From Desulfovibrio sp. (GTDB taxonomy: Bacteria > Desulfobacterota > Desulfovibrionia > Desulfovibrionales > Desulfovibrionaceae): 6,768 nucleotides of DNA. The notes under the pieces were generated by a model that saw only the letters and a list, made by a program, of their open reading frames with translations, was not told where the DNA came from and did not search any database. The stretch is from the NCBI GenBank assembly GCA_009773975.1, contig VSMX01000125.1, forward strand, positions 1 to 6,768, read 5' to 3'. The translations under genes and the position numbers were made by a program. Below are positions 5,474-6,768 of the stretch, in pieces (within the stretch, counting starts at the first letter, position 1; every line of letters begins with the position of its first letter).

Positions 5474-5511
5474 GTGAGCAGGTAATAAAATTACCTGCTC
5501 ACTGTATATCG
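5465..5511. repeat. Perfect 22-bp inverted repeat with a 3-base centre
   Basis: The left arm (5465-5486, starting CGATATACAGTGAGC) and the right arm (5490-5511, ending GTATATCG) are exact complements over 22 bases, separated only by AAA. No T-run follows, so it is not a standard terminator. The perfect match over such a length is far beyond chance in a window of this size. It could be a cruciform, a large operator, an RNA hairpin, or the joined ends of a lost mobile element. Confidence 0.9.
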
Positions 5512-5645
5512 CCTTTTGCCTGCAAAGGCGCGCTTGTCCCGCCAAGGCGGGGAAATTGCCGCAAGGCTGGTTTACTGCGCTGTCAAGCGGCAATTTCATG
5601 CGAAAATGCCAGTAGTTGCGCTGAATATCGTTTCGGGAGATTTGT

Positions 5646-6518
5646 ATGCGCATAGGCACATTGATAACGGAAAGCGGAAAGCCGTTTTTTTCCCTGGAGT
5701 TTTTTCCCCCGGGCAACGAGGATGACTGGCCGGATTTTTTCCGCACGGCCGAAAAGCTCGGCGAGCTTAATCCGCTATATGTATCCGTCACATACGGGGC
5801 GGGCGGGGCGAAACAGGATAACACGCTGGGAATAACAAGACGCCTGGCCCGGATGGGCTTTCATACCATGGCCCATCTTACCTGCGTGGGGGCCGAGTCG
5901 GAAGCGATAGAGCTTTTTCTGCGCCAGCTGCGCAAGAACGGTGTCAACAATGTGCTTGCCCTGCGCGGTGATCCTCCCAAAAACAGGTCTGCCGGCTGGA
6001 ATGACGGGATGTTCCGCCATGCCGTGGATCTTGTGCGTTTTATCAAAAGGACAGAACCGGAAATGGGCATCGGCGTTGCCGCCTACCCCAATCCCCATCC
6101 GGAATCGATGTCCTTTTTCAGGGACAGGCTTTACACGGCCCATAAACTGGCCTCCGGCGCGGATTTTGCCATAACCCAGCTTTTTTTTGATGCCCGGGAA
6201 TACGAGGCCCTGTGCATCGATTTGCGCCATCGCGGCATCCATGTGCCGATAGAGCCGGGCATTTTGCCCATCCAGAGCCTCGATTCCCTGCGCCGCGTGC
6301 TTTCGCTGTGCGGCGCCAGCATTCCCGGCAATCTTTACCTCAGCCTCGAAGAAGCAAACAGGCGGGGGGGGGCGGAAGCGGTTCGCGAAGCAGGCTTTGC
6401 CTTTGCTGTAAAGCAGATCAGGCGCCTGCTGGAAATCGGCGCGCCGGGAATCCATCTTTATACGCTCAACAAAAGCGAGCTTTGCGCCAGAATCATTAAG
6501 GAATGCGGACTGGCCTAG
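5646..6518 (+). CDS. metF: Methylenetetrahydrofolate reductase
   Basis: MetF reduces 5,10-methylene-tetrahydrofolate to 5-methyl-tetrahydrofolate, the methyl donor for methionine synthesis. It is a cytoplasmic FAD-binding TIM barrel. The 290-residue product has the normal bacterial length. Motifs in order are SLEFFPPGNE (16-25, with catalytic Glu18), PLYVSVTYGAGG (43-54), MAHLTC (75-80), VLALRGDPP (103-111, with Asp109), GVAAYPNPHPE (143-153), KLASGADFAITQLFFD (167-182), EPGILPI (203-209) and APGIHLYTLN (266-275). The ATG at 5646 is preceded by GGGAGA at 5635-5640, a good ribosome site. A run of nine G (6364-6372, residues about 240-243) could slip and cut off the last ~50 residues. The gene appears to be alone in its transcript, with a long structured leader before it and two terminators after it. 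Confidence 0.96.
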   Translation: MRIGTLITESGKPFFSLEFFPPGNEDDWPDFFRTAEKLGELNPLYVSVTYGAGGAKQDNTLGITRRLARMGFHTMAHLTCVGAESEAIELFLRQLRKNGVNNVLALRGDPPKNRSAGWNDGMFRHAVDLVRFIKRTEPEMGIGVAAYPNPHPESMSFFRDRLYTAHKLASGADFAITQLFFDAREYEALCIDLRHRGIHVPIEPGILPIQSLDSLRRVLSLCGASIPGNLYLSLEEANRRGGAEAVREAGFAFAVKQIRRLLEIGAPGIHLYTLNKSELCARIIKECGLA

Positions 6519-6529
6519 CAGAAATACGC

Positions 6530-6554
6530 AGGGCTCTTTTCGGAGCCCTTCCTT
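6530..6554 (+). terminator. First terminator after metF
   Basis: AGGGCTC (6530-6536) pairs with GAGCCCT (6543-6549) around a six-base loop, followed by TTCCTT. It begins 12 bases past the metF stop codon. The T-run is interrupted, so it may be only partly efficient. Confidence 0.65.
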
Positions 6555-6560
6555 AAATTG

Positions 6561-6596
6561 GGGATGTCAAATACGATTACAGGCATCCCTTTTTTT
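6561..6596 (+). terminator. Second terminator after metF
   Basis: GGGATG (6561-6566) pairs with CATCCC (6584-6589) around a 17-base loop, followed by seven T (6590-6596). The long loop weakens it but the T-run is strong. It stands 11 bases behind the first hairpin stem, so together they should stop most transcripts. Confidence 0.6.
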
Positions 6597-6610
6597 GAAT
6601 TACAGGCATC
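6576..6610 (+). repeat. 12-base direct repeat overlapping the second metF terminator
   Basis: ATTACAGGCATC occurs at 6576-6587 and again at 6599-6610, 23 bases apart. The first copy includes most of the right arm of the terminator stem. It looks like a small local duplication; no function is evident. Confidence 0.5.
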
Positions 6611-6768
6611 AAATTTACAGATATTGGTCAAAAATGGCGCTTGCGGCCAAAAAAACCGTCATTTTCCTCTTGCGGAACTCCGTTTCCTTCTGTTACTGAT
6701 CTTCCAAATTTTTACTAAACAATATTTAGCAAAGCTGCTACACTGCATGGCATGGAACTACCAAGCAG
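6611..6768. other. Non-coding right end of the window
   Basis: No gene is recognisable. The stretch is AT-rich and includes a small dyad, CTAAA (6715-6719) with TTTAG (6725-6729). TACACT (6739-6744) lies 17 bases after TAAACA (6716-6721), a weak promoter-like pair pointing right. ATG triplets at 6746 and 6751 run off the end of the window and have no ribosome site, so a gene start cannot be supported. Confidence 0.3.

Larger units (their letters stand above)
5405..5597. repeat. Cluster of inverted repeats upstream of metF
   Basis: Six dyads are packed into 193 bases. H1 is CAGGGCAAT (5405-5413) with ATTGCCCTG (5418-5426). H2 is GGCGAT (5441-5446) with ATCGCC (5453-5458). H3 is the 22-bp hairpin at 5465-5511. 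H4 is CGCCTTT (5510-5516) with AAAGGCG (5524-5530). H5 is CCCGCC (5538-5543) with GGCGGG (5546-5551). H6 is GAAATTGCCGC (5552-5562) with GCGGCAATTTC (5587-5597) around a 24-base loop. Some arms can re-pair: AAAAGGCGAT (5437-5446) also matches ATCGCCTTTT (5508-5517). No protein gene fits the stretch. It may be a structured metF leader, an operator region, or a small repeat element of the MITE or REP kind. Confidence 0.7.

Noticed and set aside
5405..5597. CRISPR array or complete insertion sequence
   Set aside because: The repeats are inverted pairs of different sequence, not regularly spaced copies, and no transposase gene or matching element ends were found.
5387..5824. Frames on both strands through the metF upstream hairpins that encode the same short peptide
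   Set aside because: The matching peptides arise because the palindrome reads alike on both strands; neither frame has family support, and one runs into metF antisense.

Overview
The window reads as ordinary chromosomal DNA of a sulfate-reducing bacterium of the Desulfovibrio group. The evidence is a canonical 105-residue DsrC with both C-terminal cysteines, a desulfoferrodoxin (superoxide reductase), a rubredoxin and a rubredoxin:oxygen oxidoreductase in the order known from desulfovibrios. The rubredoxin is the shortened type I recall from Desulfovibrio desulfuricans, which points to that part of the group. No transposase, integrase, phage gene, CRISPR array, tRNA or rRNA was seen.

Layout, left to right. 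On the minus strand, a CBS-ACT domain protein (647-1321) is followed by dsrC (150-467), which ends at a hairpin terminator at the left edge. Diverging from the CBS gene, on the plus strand, is a short stand-alone gene for the C-terminal part of the LarC nickel-insertion protein (1461-1910). It meets the next minus-strand gene at a perfect-palindrome terminator that can work both ways. Then comes the oxygen-defence cluster on the minus strand: rbo (3517-3906), rub (3318-3464, only 48 codons) and roo (1966-3171). Two terminator-like hairpins with a possible promoter between them separate rub from roo. Upstream of rbo on the same strand is an exported protein with a phosphodiester glycosidase (NAGPA-type) domain (4049-5059). 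A gap of almost 590 bases with no convincing gene follows. Its right half (5405-5597) is packed with inverted repeats, including a perfect 22-bp hairpin with a three-base loop. Then comes metF on the plus strand (5646-6518), closed by two terminators in tandem. The last ~150 bases hold no recognisable gene.

How the genes fit together. Rubredoxin is the electron carrier shared by desulfoferrodoxin, which reduces superoxide to peroxide, and Roo, which reduces oxygen to water. The three form a protection module for an anaerobe exposed to air. DsrC carries sulfur in dissimilatory sulfite reduction, the main energy metabolism. MetF makes methyl-tetrahydrofolate for methionine synthesis. The other genes have no obvious link to these.

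The coding content is conventional and I see no new multi-gene system. The features most worth a second look are non-coding: the dense, mutually exclusive inverted repeats before metF, and the double terminator or attenuator arrangement between rub and roo. All motif and structure calls were made by eye, without database searches or folding software.
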